Shown here: piece by piece, positions 27,678 to 37,128 of the stretch
How positions within the stretch are numbered: the stretch's first letter is position 1
Layout: the number at the start of each line of letters is the position of its first letter
DNA from: Aquimarina aquimarini
Lineage (GTDB): Bacteria > Bacteroidota > Bacteroidia > Flavobacteriales > Flavobacteriaceae
Direction of reading: 5' to 3'
Length of the DNA stretch: 64,000 nucleotides
NCBI RefSeq assembly: GCF_900299535.1
Contig: NZ_OMKE01000035.1
Coordinates: 62,001-126,000 of the forward strand
Notes under the pieces: generated by a model
What the model saw: the letters and a program-made list of their open reading frames with translations, nothing else
Database searches by the model: none
What the model was told of the DNA's origin: nothing
Made by a program: the position numbers and the translations under genes

Positions 27678-29363
27678 ATGAACATCAAAAAACGCATAAT
27701 ACCAAGGTTTTTATGCTATCTGGCGTTACCATTTCTACTTATCTCCTGTGGAATTTCTAAATCTTTAAAAGATGTTCCAGACATTAGCGCATATAATAGT
27801 GATATTACCCAGCGGATACAACTATCTGACACCACTTTTGTAGCTGGAGAGAGCTTTCTTACCAAAAATAAACAAGGATTATGGGAGTTCTATGTTACAG
27901 GAGACCCTCTAGAAAGAGGGTTACTTACAGGGCATCTAACTCAAGAACTATTTCATAATCAAGAACATGCTTTTTTGTCTAAAGTAAATGAACTTGTACC
28001 TTCAAAAACAAAACAAAACTTACTAAGGAAATTTTTGGCATGGTTCAACAGAAAAATGTATTTACATGTCCCAGAAGAATATAAAACTGAAATTTATGGT
28101 CTTTCCAGATATGCCTCTGATACTTATAATCATATTGCAGATCCATATTTGAGGATTCTTTATTTACATGGGGCTCACGATATTGGTCATGCGTTACAAG
28201 ATCTCGCCCTAGTAGGGTGCTCATCGTTTGCTGCCTGGGGAGATAAAACTGAAGATGGAAGCTTGATTATTGGCAGAAACTTTGATTTCTATGCTGGAGA
28301 TGATTTTGCCAAAGAGAAAATTATTGCCTTTACAGCTCCCAATCAAGGACACAAATTTATGTCTGTAACTTGGGGAGGAATGATTGGTGTTGTCTCAGGT
28401 ATGAATGAGCACGGACTTACTGTTTCTATCAATGCTGGGAAATCAAAAATTCCATTAATAGCCAAAACTCCTATATCTATTGTTACTCGAGAAATTTTGC
28501 AATATGCATCTACCATAGAAGAGGCTATTGCAATCGCAAAAAAAAGACAGGTTTTTGTTTCTGAATCAATATTTGTAGGAAGCGCAAAAGATAAAAAAGC
28601 AATCTTAATAGAAGTGTCACCAAAGAATTTTGGAGTATACGAGGTACCTAACTCTAATCAACTTATTTGTTCTAATCATTTTCAGAGTAAACCCTATGCT
28701 AATGATAAAAAAAACAAAGCGCATATCAAAGAAAGTCATTCACAGTACCGCTATGAACGGATGCAGGAGTTATTGCAACAAACCCCTAAATTAACTCCAA
28801 AAATTGCTGTTGATATCTTACGAAATAAAGAAGGGCTAGATAACAAAAAAATTGGATACGGTAATGAGAAAGCACTCAATCAATTATTAGCACATCATGC
28901 TATTGTTTTTAAACCTGAACAACGATTAGTCTGGGTATCTTCAAACCCATACCAATTAGGAGAATTTGTGGGGTATGATCTAAACAAGATATTCAAAAAC
29001 TCATATAAAAATGCAAAAAACACAACGCTTGCAGATCCACACCTTACTATAGAAAAAGATTCTTTTCAATATACTACAGCATATAAAAACTATGAGCGTT
29101 ACAGGCAATTGAAAGATACAATTAGTACTGCTATCAATACAAAAAAAAGTCTTTCTCCTGATATTCTCAAAAATATACAAGATAGTAATCCTCAATATTG
29201 GGAAGCCTATTATATTGCAGGCAGATACTATGAGCAACAAAAAAACTATATTGCTGCCTTACGAGCTTTTCAACAAGCAAGTACAAAAGAGATTACTACG
29301 TTTCAAGATCAACAAAAAATTGAATCGTATATCAAAAAATTAAAAAGGAAGGTAAAAAAATGA
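27678..29363 (+). CDS. C45-family Ntn hydrolase/acyltransferase lipoprotein
   Basis: A 561-residue protein with a lipoprotein signal (LPFLLISCGIS, lipobox Cys24). It has a peptidase C45/acyl-CoA:6-APA acyltransferase-type domain in which Cys181 (VGCSSFAAWG) would become the N-terminal nucleophile after self-cleavage, followed by IIGRNFDFY and MNEHGLTVSINAG. A TPR-like tail is at about residues 500-550 (YWEAYYIAGRYYEQQKNY). It is probably anchored outside the inner membrane. In this cluster it may form or trim the ester or amide bond of the exported pigment. The stop overlaps the ligase ATG by 4 bases. Confidence 0.85.
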   Translation: MNIKKRIIPRFLCYLALPFLLISCGISKSLKDVPDISAYNSDITQRIQLSDTTFVAGESFLTKNKQGLWEFYVTGDPLERGLLTGHLTQELFHNQEHAFLSKVNELVPSKTKQNLLRKFLAWFNRKMYLHVPEEYKTEIYGLSRYASDTYNHIADPYLRILYLHGAHDIGHALQDLALVGCSSFAAWGDKTEDGSLIIGRNFDFYAGDDFAKEKIIAFTAPNQGHKFMSVTWGGMIGVVSGMNEHGLTVSINAGKSKIPLIAKTPISIVTREILQYASTIEEAIAIAKKRQVFVSESIFVGSAKDKKAILIEVSPKNFGVYEVPNSNQLICSNHFQSKPYANDKKNKAHIKESHSQYRYERMQELLQQTPKLTPKIAVDILRNKEGLDNKKIGYGNEKALNQLLAHHAIVFKPEQRLVWVSSNPYQLGEFVGYDLNKIFKNSYKNAKNTTLADPHLTIEKDSFQYTTAYKNYERYRQLKDTISTAINTKKSLSPDILKNIQDSNPQYWEAYYIAGRYYEQQKNYIAALRAFQQASTKEITTFQDQQKIESYIKKLKRKVKK

Positions 29364-30646
29364 TTCCCGAAATAGAAAAAGCATCACTGGATCAGATCAA
29401 AATGATACAGGAACAAAAACTAATCGAATTAATGCAGTATCTATCTGATCATTCTGCATATTATCAAGGAGTTTTTAAAACCCACAAGATACTTCCTTCT
29501 TCTATCAAAACGCTAGACGATTTGGTGACCATTCCTGTTACTACAAAAGAGCAACTACAACAATATAATGATGACTTTATCTGTGTTGATAAACGTGATA
29601 TTATAGATTATGTTACTACTTCTGGAACTTTGGGAGAACCTGTTACATTTGCTTTGACAGACAATGATTTAAAGCGTCTTGCTTATAATGAGGCTATTTC
29701 TTTTGCTTGCGCAGGGGTACAGCAAGATGATATTTTACAATTGATGACCACTATTGATCGTCGCTTTATGGCAGGGTTAGCTTATTTTTTGGGTGCGCGA
29801 GAACTGGGAGCAGGAATTATAAGAGTAGGTGCAGGAATCCCCGAATTGCAATGGGATTCTATCCTCAAATTCAAGCCTACCTACCTTATCGTAGTCCCTT
29901 CTTTTTTATTAAAACTTATTACCTATGCTAAAGAACATAATATTGATCTTAATTCCTCTGGAATAAAAGGTGCTATTTGTATCGGTGAGTCTCTTAGAGA
30001 TCAAGATTTTACGTTGAATACGCTTGCAAAAAAAATAAAAGATCGCTGGAATATAGAATTGTACTCTACTTATGCCTCTACAGAAATGAGTACTGCATTT
30101 ACAGAATGTAGTGAGCAACAAGGAGGACACCACCACCCTGAACTTATCATTGCAGAAATTCTAGACGATCATAATGTTCCTGTTTCTCCTGGAGAAACAG
30201 GAGAACTTACCATCACCACTTTGGGGGTAGAGGCAATGCCTTTATTACGGTTCAAAACTGGTGATATGGTCAAAGCACATACTACACCTTGTGGGTGTGG
30301 TAGAACTACGATGCGATTAGGCCCTGTAGTAGGAAGAAAAAGACAAATGATTAAATACAAAGGAACTACTTTGTATCCTCCAGCGATGTATAATATTCTT
30401 AATGATTTTAGTGAGGTAGATAATTATATCATAGAGATTTCTCATAACAACATTGGTACCGATGAAATCCTAATCAAAATAGCTGTACAATCTCCTACAG
30501 AAGAATTATTGCATGATATAAAAGATCATTTCAGAGCAAAACTTAGGGTTTCTCCAAAAATCGAATTTCATGACAAGCAATATATTCAGAAATTGCAATT
30601 TCCTAAATTGAGTAGAAAACCTGTCATCGTTATTGATAAACGATAA
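29360..30646 (+). CDS. AMP-dependent ligase, phenylacetate-CoA ligase type
   Basis: A 428-residue adenylate-forming enzyme of the PaaK-like branch: TTSGTLGEPVTFAL (ATP loop, about residue 90), YSTYASTEMSTAF, TGDMVKAH and a late metal-type CGCGRTTMRLG segment. It should activate the 4-coumarate made by the lyase at 195 and load it on CoA or an ACP. It is the last gene of the cluster on the + strand and overlaps the C45 gene by 4 bases. After it, gene orientation flips. Confidence 0.88.
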   Translation: MIPEIEKASLDQIKMIQEQKLIELMQYLSDHSAYYQGVFKTHKILPSSIKTLDDLVTIPVTTKEQLQQYNDDFICVDKRDIIDYVTTSGTLGEPVTFALTDNDLKRLAYNEAISFACAGVQQDDILQLMTTIDRRFMAGLAYFLGARELGAGIIRVGAGIPELQWDSILKFKPTYLIVVPSFLLKLITYAKEHNIDLNSSGIKGAICIGESLRDQDFTLNTLAKKIKDRWNIELYSTYASTEMSTAFTECSEQQGGHHHPELIIAEILDDHNVPVSPGETGELTITTLGVEAMPLLRFKTGDMVKAHTTPCGCGRTTMRLGPVVGRKRQMIKYKGTTLYPPAMYNILNDFSEVDNYIIEISHNNIGTDEILIKIAVQSPTEELLHDIKDHFRAKLRVSPKIEFHDKQYIQKLQFPKLSRKPVIVIDKR

Positions 30647-30714
30647 GAGCTAAAACAAAAGTAGAAGTATAAAGAATGAAAACTACTTCCTAACATTAAC
30701 CATTTGTATATTCT

Positions 30715-31398
30715 CTATTCATCTGCTAGCAACTTCTTTTTATCAAAACCTTTAAATATCAAAAACAACCCTAGAAATAATTCTAAAAATGCTGTTGGTA
30801 CATTTAAAACCAAATATTCTGTTGTAATGATTTCTACAACTTGAAATAAAACTAAAATACTTGCTAATAAAGACAAGGTTGTCCCTAATAATCCCCATAT
30901 AGAAATCCATTTGGGAACTAATTTTGATTTTATCAGTAAAGTATACATCATAAAATTACTGACACATAAAGTCAAAATCATGAATACATGGTTTATATAA
31001 TCACGTGTAATTTTAAGCATATTCCCTACGATCTCAACACTCAAAATAGCATTGGGTAAGTCTTTTGTAAATTCTTGGCTCAACGCTAAAATTGACAACA
31101 ATACTATGGTGCCTATTACTACAAGTGTTGATGCTATTATTCTAAAACTCAAAAAACCAATCGATAAAGCGGCTCCAAATCTTTTGACCATAGGATATAA
31201 CAATATCCCAACACCTACATATATCAAAGACATCATAAATTGTGAAGCTGCCCCCAAAAGTACTTGATAGGTATTTGTAGAAGCCTCGATTAGATACTTT
31301 TCAGAATCAACTGCTGGAGTAATACTAAAGATACCAGCGACCATACTTGCTATAAATAATACCCCTATTAACGCACTTTCTCTTTTTATCGAATTCAT
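30715..31398 (-). CDS. DUF4386 membrane protein
   Basis: A 227-residue protein with six predicted membrane helices, starting MNSIKRESALIGVLFIASMVAG, the typical opening of DUF4386 proteins. Function of the family is unknown. It is convergent with the flexirubin cluster, ending 68 bases from the ligase stop, and marks the cluster boundary. Nothing suggests a link to pigment synthesis. Confidence 0.82.
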   Translation of the reverse strand: MNSIKRESALIGVLFIASMVAGIFSITPAVDSEKYLIEASTNTYQVLLGAASQFMMSLIYVGVGILLYPMVKRFGAALSIGFLSFRIIASTLVVIGTIVLLSILALSQEFTKDLPNAILSVEIVGNMLKITRDYINHVFMILTLCVSNFMMYTLLIKSKLVPKWISIWGLLGTTLSLLASILVLFQVVEIITTEYLVLNVPTAFLELFLGLFLIFKGFDKKKLLADE

Positions 31399-31551
31399 GG
31401 TTTCTTTTTATACTACAATATACTATTCATTTACTGTTTTTTGAGGGTTTCTAATTTTATAAGATACATCATATTCTATTCGTAATAGAGTCCAAATCTT
31501 CTAGATTTCAGGTGATGTATTGATTGATAACGATATGTTATTAGAGCTTTT

Positions 31552-32778
31552 TTATTTTTCAGATTCTATTTTTTCAAGTCTTGATTGTAATTCTATAAAT
31601 TTTTTATTTAGTAAACTTAATTCCTCATTCTTTTTTTCAAGCTTTTCAATTTTTGAATCTTGAGATTTTAGTTTTTTATCTTGTTGTATGGTATATAGTG
31701 TTAACTCTTCTATTTTTTGTAGTAGTCTAGCATCCATTTGCCCTAAAAAAAACCCATCTTTTTTCACTTCTTCTGCACTCGGTATATCTTTTAAATGTCC
31801 TTTTTCTTTGATATGAGTTTCCACTTCTTGTAAAGTCGGGAGTACATATTCTTTATCAAAAACAAAATCTGCCCATTGTGCATGTAAGGCTACTTTTACT
31901 TCTTCGGCAGCAATTCTCCCTTTTACACCTAGTTTAAAACCTTTCGTATTTACGACTCCAATACCAACATCACCAGTATTTGTAATTCGAAATCTTTCAA
32001 CATTATTAGTCCCTATAGAAAAACTCTTATTAGCGATTGTTCCTAATATCATATTTCCATTAGAGTACATAGTATTTCCATCAAGATATAAACTTGATTC
32101 ATTATCCTGAATTCTTAAACCTGCATTAGCAGGAGTAACCGATGGAAAACCTCCAGTGGTTGCATTTCTATAGATATGAACAAGTCCGTTTGATGGTGAT
32201 CTAGTACCAATACCAACATTACCAGCATTTGTAATTTTAAATCTTTCAACATTATTAGTCCCTATAGAAAAACTCTTATTAGCGATTGTTCCTAATATCA
32301 TATTTCCATTAGAGTACATAGTATTTCCATCAAGATATAAACTTGATCCATTATCCTGAATTCTTAAACCTGCATTAGCAGGAGTAACCGATGGAAAACC
32401 TCCAGTGGTTGCTTTTCTATAGATATGAACAAGTCCGTTTGATGGTGTTCTAGTACCAATACCAATCTTGCCTCCTAAGTCATTTAAGATAATATCTCCA
32501 CTATAAATACTATCCTTTTTGCTTCGTATAAAAAGGTTCCCATCAGGAGCCTGATGTTCTAATACAAAATGATTGTTATTATCTCCAGATGTTCTAATCT
32601 TAAATTTATTTTCAAATTGAATTCCATTAGCAGCACCTAAACCACCTAAATGTAGTTTTGTTTCTGGGTTAATTGTTCCTATACCAACATTTCCATTTGC
32701 TAATTCAGTAATCTGTGATTGTGCCTTCACTCCAAAAGTGATTCCAAATATTACTATGTATAATAGCCTTGTTTTCAT
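31552..32778 (-). CDS. Secreted tail-fibre-like repeat protein with coiled-coil C-terminus
   Basis: A 408-residue protein with a signal peptide (LLYIVIFGITFGVKAQS). Repeated GNVGIGTxxPxxxLH motifs follow, typical of Bacteroidota secreted proteins that resemble phage tail-fibre or collagen-like repeats. Two near-identical 83-residue units lie in the middle. Next come KGFKLGVKGRIAAEEVKVAL and an EVETHIKEKGHLKDIPSAEEV segment, often seen before an intramolecular-chaperone-like end. A long coiled coil closes the protein (EKLEKKNEELSLLNKKF). No T9SS C-terminal domain is obvious. Surface or adhesin-like role inferred. Confidence 0.75.
   Translation of the reverse strand: MKTRLLYIVIFGITFGVKAQSQITELANGNVGIGTINPETKLHLGGLGAANGIQFENKFKIRTSGDNNNHFVLEHQAPDGNLFIRSKKDSIYSGDIILNDLGGKIGIGTRTPSNGLVHIYRKATTGGFPSVTPANAGLRIQDNGSSLYLDGNTMYSNGNMILGTIANKSFSIGTNNVERFKITNAGNVGIGTRSPSNGLVHIYRNATTGGFPSVTPANAGLRIQDNESSLYLDGNTMYSNGNMILGTIANKSFSIGTNNVERFRITNTGDVGIGVVNTKGFKLGVKGRIAAEEVKVALHAQWADFVFDKEYVLPTLQEVETHIKEKGHLKDIPSAEEVKKDGFFLGQMDARLLQKIEELTLYTIQQDKKLKSQDSKIEKLEKKNEELSLLNKKFIELQSRLEKIESEK
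31958..32455 (-). repeat. Two-copy 249-bp in-frame tandem repeat
   Basis: Copies at 31958-32206 and 32207-32455 have a period of exactly 249 bases (83 codons). They differ at only a few positions, for example GATTCA versus GATCCA in the middle, and the start of a third unit continues at 32456. The repeat encodes the internal duplication of the secreted protein. Near-identity at silent sites indicates recent duplication or gene conversion. Confidence 0.95.
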
Positions 32779-32998
32779 TACTATGTTTATTTTCTATTTA
32801 TATAGATATATGTCTTCGATCTTAAAATTGTTACCTTATAATACTATAAATAATTACTAGTACTTGCCTTCATATTCACTTAGTTTCATTCTATTTCTTG
32901 AATTTTAAGCACAAATTCATCGAATAACTTTTGTTCGTTTTGTTTTTCTTTTGATATTTCTGATATTTATAATAACATATTTTATCATTTACTAGCTA

Positions 32999-33889
32999 TT
33001 ATACCTTTATCTCTAGTTCTTTTTTCAGCAATCCTTTTCCTCCTGCCATTAAGCTTTTTATTTTTTTGTTTTCAATTAATAAATCCACAATTATTAAACT
33101 TGGTGATGGTTCTTTCATGTATTTACCTTGTTGAATATAAAAACGTTTTTTCTTATTTTTTAAAACATCAAATAAATAACATGCAAGTGGTCCCGCAGCC
33201 ATTCCTGTTCCTGCTTCCTCTAATATACCATACCGTGGCGCAAACATTCTTGAGGTAGCATCTTTTTTTGAATCCTCTGTTTTATTAGAAAACACATAAT
33301 ATCCTATCAGATCAAGTTCTTCGCTTATAGTATTTATTAGATTGAAATCGGGAGTTATATTCTTTAAAACTTCAATATCCTTTACTGGAATAATAACAAA
33401 TGAATTTCCTGTATTTACTAGTTTAATAGGTACATTGGATATGAGATCTGTTTTTTGTAATCCTAAAGATTCTAGAATTACATTTTCTTTGTGACTCATA
33501 TCTAAATAACTAGGTGCTAACTGTTCCATAAAGGCTAGGTCACCTGTTAATTTTATTTTTCTTCTACCATCTATAGTTTCTTTTGAAGAATTATTACTCT
33601 GTACAGCTCCTATTTGTTGTAAATATGAAAATGTTGCTACAGTAGCATGCCCGCAGTGTGCTATTTGTTTGGTTGGCGTAAAGAAATCTAGCTTAAAATC
33701 TTCTGTATTGGATTTTGAAACAAAGGCCGTTTCAGATAGCCCTACTTTTTTTGCAATGGCAAGTTTATTTTTAGCAGATAATTTATCCGCATTCAATACT
33801 ACTCCTGCAGGATTACCTCCTTTATCATTTTCTACAAAAGCACTTAGTATATGTACTGTAATTTTTTTTGAATCGTCCATGTTAATCAT
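32999..33889 (-). CDS. PhzF-family isomerase/epimerase-like protein
   Basis: A 296-residue protein of the PhzF/diaminopimelate-epimerase fold. It shows AFVENDKGGNPAGVVL near the N-terminus, KKVGLSETAFV (the PhzF catalytic Glu is in this segment), FFTPTKQIAHCGHATVA and the closing EEAGTGMAAGPLACYL. Substrate unknown; no other phenazine genes are present. It lies 57 bases downstream of a sigma factor gene on the same strand and is probably co-transcribed with it. Confidence 0.88.
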   Translation of the reverse strand: MINMDDSKKITVHILSAFVENDKGGNPAGVVLNADKLSAKNKLAIAKKVGLSETAFVSKSNTEDFKLDFFTPTKQIAHCGHATVATFSYLQQIGAVQSNNSSKETIDGRRKIKLTGDLAFMEQLAPSYLDMSHKENVILESLGLQKTDLISNVPIKLVNTGNSFVIIPVKDIEVLKNITPDFNLINTISEELDLIGYYVFSNKTEDSKKDATSRMFAPRYGILEEAGTGMAAGPLACYLFDVLKNKKKRFYIQQGKYMKEPSPSLIIVDLLIENKKIKSLMAGGKGLLKKELEIKV

Positions 33890-33946
33890 TTTTTTGAATT
33901 GTTATACCTAATGGACGTTTGGGGTAAAGAAAAGACGTAGCTTATT

Positions 33947-34477
33947 TTAATTATCTTCGAAGTCTATCAATTTTCCTGAGTTATCGGATTCTACATTTGG
34001 GCAATCCAAAATATTTTCTTTCAAAATTCTTCTTGCTTTTTGAACTCTTGATTTTGTTCCCGAATAAGATAATTTTAAATGTTCTGCCAGTTCTTTTTGA
34101 GAATAATTTTTAAAAGATGTTAGAACAATTACTTCCTTGTGTATTGAAGTAAGATTCTCTATTTTTTTAGCAATGCAATTACTTAGTTTTGAATACTCAA
34201 AATTATCACTTTCTACCTCTGGAATATCTAAATCATCTATAGGTAGGTTTTTTATTTTTACTTTTCTGAAATGATCAAAAATTGTATTCCTAGTAATTTG
34301 ATATACCCAGGAAGTAAGCTTAGAGCTATGTTGTAATTGATGGATTTTAGTTTGAATTTTTAAAAAAACCTCTTGATGAATATCTTTTGTTATTTGTTCA
34401 TCTTTTATTTTTTCTAAAATAAATCGATAAATTTCTTCATGTAAGTCAACCCAAATAGTATTGATTTCATTTTTCAT
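33947..34477 (-). CDS. RNA polymerase sigma-70 factor, SigZ/ECF-like
   Basis: A 176-residue ECF-type sigma factor. Region 2 spans about residues 10-75 (IYRFILEKIKDEQITKDIHQEVFLKI, with LTSWVYQITRNTIFDHFRK). Region 4 is at about 105-160 (TSIHKEVIVLTSFKNYSQKELAEHL, with SYSGTKSRVQKARRIL). The pattern is close to SigZ. No anti-sigma gene is adjacent; instead the PhzF-like gene follows directly. The trigger is unknown. Confidence 0.88.
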   Translation of the reverse strand: MKNEINTIWVDLHEEIYRFILEKIKDEQITKDIHQEVFLKIQTKIHQLQHSSKLTSWVYQITRNTIFDHFRKVKIKNLPIDDLDIPEVESDNFEYSKLSNCIAKKIENLTSIHKEVIVLTSFKNYSQKELAEHLKLSYSGTKSRVQKARRILKENILDCPNVESDNSGKLIDFEDN

Positions 34478-34597
34478 CTTTTTTTAGCGTCTATAAAATG
34501 TAACATGATTAAATATACTATCTTTTTTTGTTTAATCCGCGATCAAAATTTTGTAGAATACCTCTTAATATTCTCACACCAAAATCGGTCTTTATTC

Positions 34598-35824
34598 TTA
34601 TGTTATACCAATAATATACTCTTCTGGTTTCTTTTTTCTATATCGTAAAACTTTGACAGGAAGAGGAGTTGGATTATCACTTGTCAATGTAGCATTATAC
34701 GTATGGCCATTTACCACATATTTATAAATATGAATATACTCTACACTCCTTGTCATAACTTGTTTACTGAAAGTTTGCTCAAAAGATTTTACTGTTGATT
34801 CCCCTACTAATGTTCTGTTGAATATTGCTTTTATTCTTGGCCAACGTTTCTTCACCTTGATACGACGCAATTCTTCATATGCCTCCCTTTTCTGTTTCCG
34901 TTCCCATTGAACTGCTCTTGTCTGCACCTCATCACCTTCTCCTGTAAGTTTTATAAGTGTAATTTCTGCATGCTCAGCTATTGCACTCATATAGCTTTCT
35001 ATAGTAGCGTTTTGATGTGTAATTTTGATCATCTTTTTTACTAGAGGGATCGCTTTTTGATCACCTCTAGTACCAATAATAGTTAGTGCGGTTTTAACTA
35101 CTTTTTCTAAGGGATGGTCTAACAGTTTGTATAAAAAATTCTGTGCACGAGTATCTCCTTCCTTTAATCTTTTATGTAGCCATCGGTACAATGCATTTTC
35201 TACAAATGGATTATCGGCCGATAACATATCAAATGCATGTTGATAAAGATCATCATCATTATACATGGGTGATTTTCTATCTACTTCATAAATAACCCAT
35301 TTCTCATTGGGTGCAAAACATTTATTTATCGTATTGTTTGACTCATAAAGTAAGGTTCCATCTTGTGTCCAATATCGATCCCTACTATTTAATCGATCAT
35401 ACTCTCTAATTAATACCCCTTGAGGATTGTATTTACGAAAAAAATAATCCCCAGCATGCTCATTATTTCTTGAATAGCTTGATAAGGTTCCTGATTCATA
35501 CCACTTGAACTTCTCTTTTATCGCTTCGTCTTCTTCATAATACCCATCTTTGGCTAATTGACCATTTGTATGAATCTGCACACACCTTCCGTTTCGAACG
35601 CCACCTCTCATTGTATCTTCACTTATTAATCCTCTAAATTCAGACCATGCAACTCCATTAAATGGCTTTTCATTATAATAATATGATCCTTCATCCAAAA
35701 TATATGGATCTTGCACATACTCTAAATCATTATAGCTAACACGAGGTTTTTCAGTAAAAAAAGGAATTCTTATTTTTTCTTTTTTCTGTAAACTCATTGC
35801 TTTTCTTCTTTTTAAACAATTCAT
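34598..35824 (-). CDS. YwqK/MORN-like repeat protein with HEAT-like C-terminal region
   Basis: About 408 residues; the ATG at 35797 (MSLQKKEKIRIPFF) is an equally good start. The N-terminal half has short repeats of the YwqK antitoxin/MORN type: YYNEKPFNGVAWSEFRG, IHTNGQLAKDGYYEED, KWYESGTLSSYS. The middle (about residues 190-300) looks like HEAT-type helices (DNPFVENALYRWLHKRL, VVKTALTIIGTRGDQKAI). No signal peptide. Function unknown; it may be a binding scaffold or cytoplasmic immunity-like protein. Confidence 0.65.
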   Translation of the reverse strand: MNCLKRRKAMSLQKKEKIRIPFFTEKPRVSYNDLEYVQDPYILDEGSYYYNEKPFNGVAWSEFRGLISEDTMRGGVRNGRCVQIHTNGQLAKDGYYEEDEAIKEKFKWYESGTLSSYSRNNEHAGDYFFRKYNPQGVLIREYDRLNSRDRYWTQDGTLLYESNNTINKCFAPNEKWVIYEVDRKSPMYNDDDLYQHAFDMLSADNPFVENALYRWLHKRLKEGDTRAQNFLYKLLDHPLEKVVKTALTIIGTRGDQKAIPLVKKMIKITHQNATIESYMSAIAEHAEITLIKLTGEGDEVQTRAVQWERKQKREAYEELRRIKVKKRWPRIKAIFNRTLVGESTVKSFEQTFSKQVMTRSVEYIHIYKYVVNGHTYNATLTSDNPTPLPVKVLRYRKKKPEEYIIGIT

Positions 35825-36153
35825 GGATTATACCATTTTCACCTTATTGATATACAAACCTAATTGATTTCTTATTAAGTAAGAATTATTCACAATAAGG
35901 ATTGAAACCTTTATCTTTTTTCGATGTATTTATCTATTAAAAAACAATTTACTTCTGCTTATAGGAACTTATCGAGTTGTCTTTCTTTAATCATTTCTAA
36001 TTACATTATCATTTTCTATTTATCTTTATAGAAACACCATTCATCGGAAGTAATACGCATTTCGCCGAGAGAACAATTATTTCCTGCAATAAAAAGAACA
36101 TCTTTATTGTTGCTGGAAAATAATTTTTAACTTAACTTAAAACACTAAAAACA
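35825..36153. promoter_or_regulatory. Divergent intergenic region with a -7-like element
   Basis: A 329-base AT-rich gap between the - strand gene at 35824 and the + strand signalling operon at 36154. On the - strand an exact TAnnTTTG element (TAGGTTTG, 35862-35855) lies 31 bases before the 35824 start, with no good -33 box at the usual spacing. No matching element was found for the + strand receiver gene. I see no small gene or RNA in it. Confidence 0.35.
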
Positions 36154-36561
36154 ATGAGTTTAACTTTTTTATTAATTGATGATGATGAAGTAGAACGATT
36201 AAAATTCGCACGAGTACTGCAAAAAAACGGCTATACACACAAACTGATAGAAGCAAAAAACGGAGAAGAGGCTTTACAACACTTAGAAAACAAAGAACAG
36301 CTACCTGATTTGATTTTATTAGACCTTAACATGCCAAAGATGAATGGTCTCGAATTTCTAAAAATCTTAAAATCTGATGCTGCTCTTAAATATATTCCAG
36401 CAGTTATTCTAAGTACATCTAATAATCATAGTGATCTAAAGGGCTGTTACGAAATAGGAATTACAGGATACATTGTAAAACCATTGAAATATCAGGATTA
36501 TGAATATAAAATAAAATGTCTGGTAGAGTATTGGAGTATCAATGATCTTGTGCAATTATAA
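36154..36561 (+). CDS. CheY-like response regulator receiver
   Basis: A 135-residue single receiver domain: acidic pocket Asp9-Asp11 (LLIDDDE), phosphoacceptor Asp57 (LILLDLNMP), Thr88 in ILSTSN and Lys109 in IVKPL. It has no output domain, so it acts by binding a partner or as a phosphate shuttle. It is the first gene of a five-gene operon with an H-NOX sensor, histidine kinase, Hpt and LytTR regulator. It might feed phosphate to the Hpt protein at 38717. Confidence 0.92.
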   Translation: MSLTFLLIDDDEVERLKFARVLQKNGYTHKLIEAKNGEEALQHLENKEQLPDLILLDLNMPKMNGLEFLKILKSDAALKYIPAVILSTSNNHSDLKGCYEIGITGYIVKPLKYQDYEYKIKCLVEYWSINDLVQL

Positions 36562-36582
36562 TTTTTTAAGTATCGACGTATT

Positions 36583-37128
36583 ATGAAAGGTATTGTATTT
36601 ACAGAGTTTTTAGAATTGGTAGAAGATAAATTTGGATTGGATGTAGTTGATAAAATCATACAACAATCCAATCTCCCATCACAAGGAGTATATACAGCAA
36701 TAGGCACCTATAACTTTTCTGAAATGTTAAGTTTATTGAATCATCTAAGTGAGCATACACAATTGAGTATTGATGACCTTCTTTTGGTCTATGCTGAACA
36801 TTTTTTTAGTGTATTGGTGACTAGTTATTCTGGGTTAATAAATATGTATTCTGATCCTATCGAGTTATTATCCTCTATAGAAAATCATATTCATGTAGAG
36901 GTAAAAAAAATATATCCAGATGCAGAGCTACCCACCTTTGAAATACAAGAAAAAACAACATCCAAACTCGTCATGATATACAAATCAAGTAGAGCAATGT
37001 ATAGCTTTGGACTAGGATTAATGCGTAAAACTTTTGAGCATTTTGATGCTACTGCAAATATAACCATGGAGAAACTAATGTCAGACGGAACAGAAGTAAA
37101 ATTTAGTATCGTTAAAACAAATGGGTAA
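36583..37128 (+). CDS. H-NOX haem-NO-binding sensor
   Basis: A 181-residue stand-alone H-NOX domain. The axial haem ligand is best assigned to His104 (NHIHVEVKK), 13 residues before the conserved Pro117. The haem-propionate motif YxSxR is Tyr133-Ser135-Arg137 (YKSSR). The position equivalent to the distal Tyr of O2-binding H-NOX proteins appears to be Phe142, so selective NO binding is expected. It overlaps the histidine kinase gene by 8 bases, the usual H-NOX/kinase arrangement, in which NO binding tunes kinase activity. Confidence 0.92.
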   Translation: MKGIVFTEFLELVEDKFGLDVVDKIIQQSNLPSQGVYTAIGTYNFSEMLSLLNHLSEHTQLSIDDLLLVYAEHFFSVLVTSYSGLINMYSDPIELLSSIENHIHVEVKKIYPDAELPTFEIQEKTTSKLVMIYKSSRAMYSFGLGLMRKTFEHFDATANITMEKLMSDGTEVKFSIVKTNG

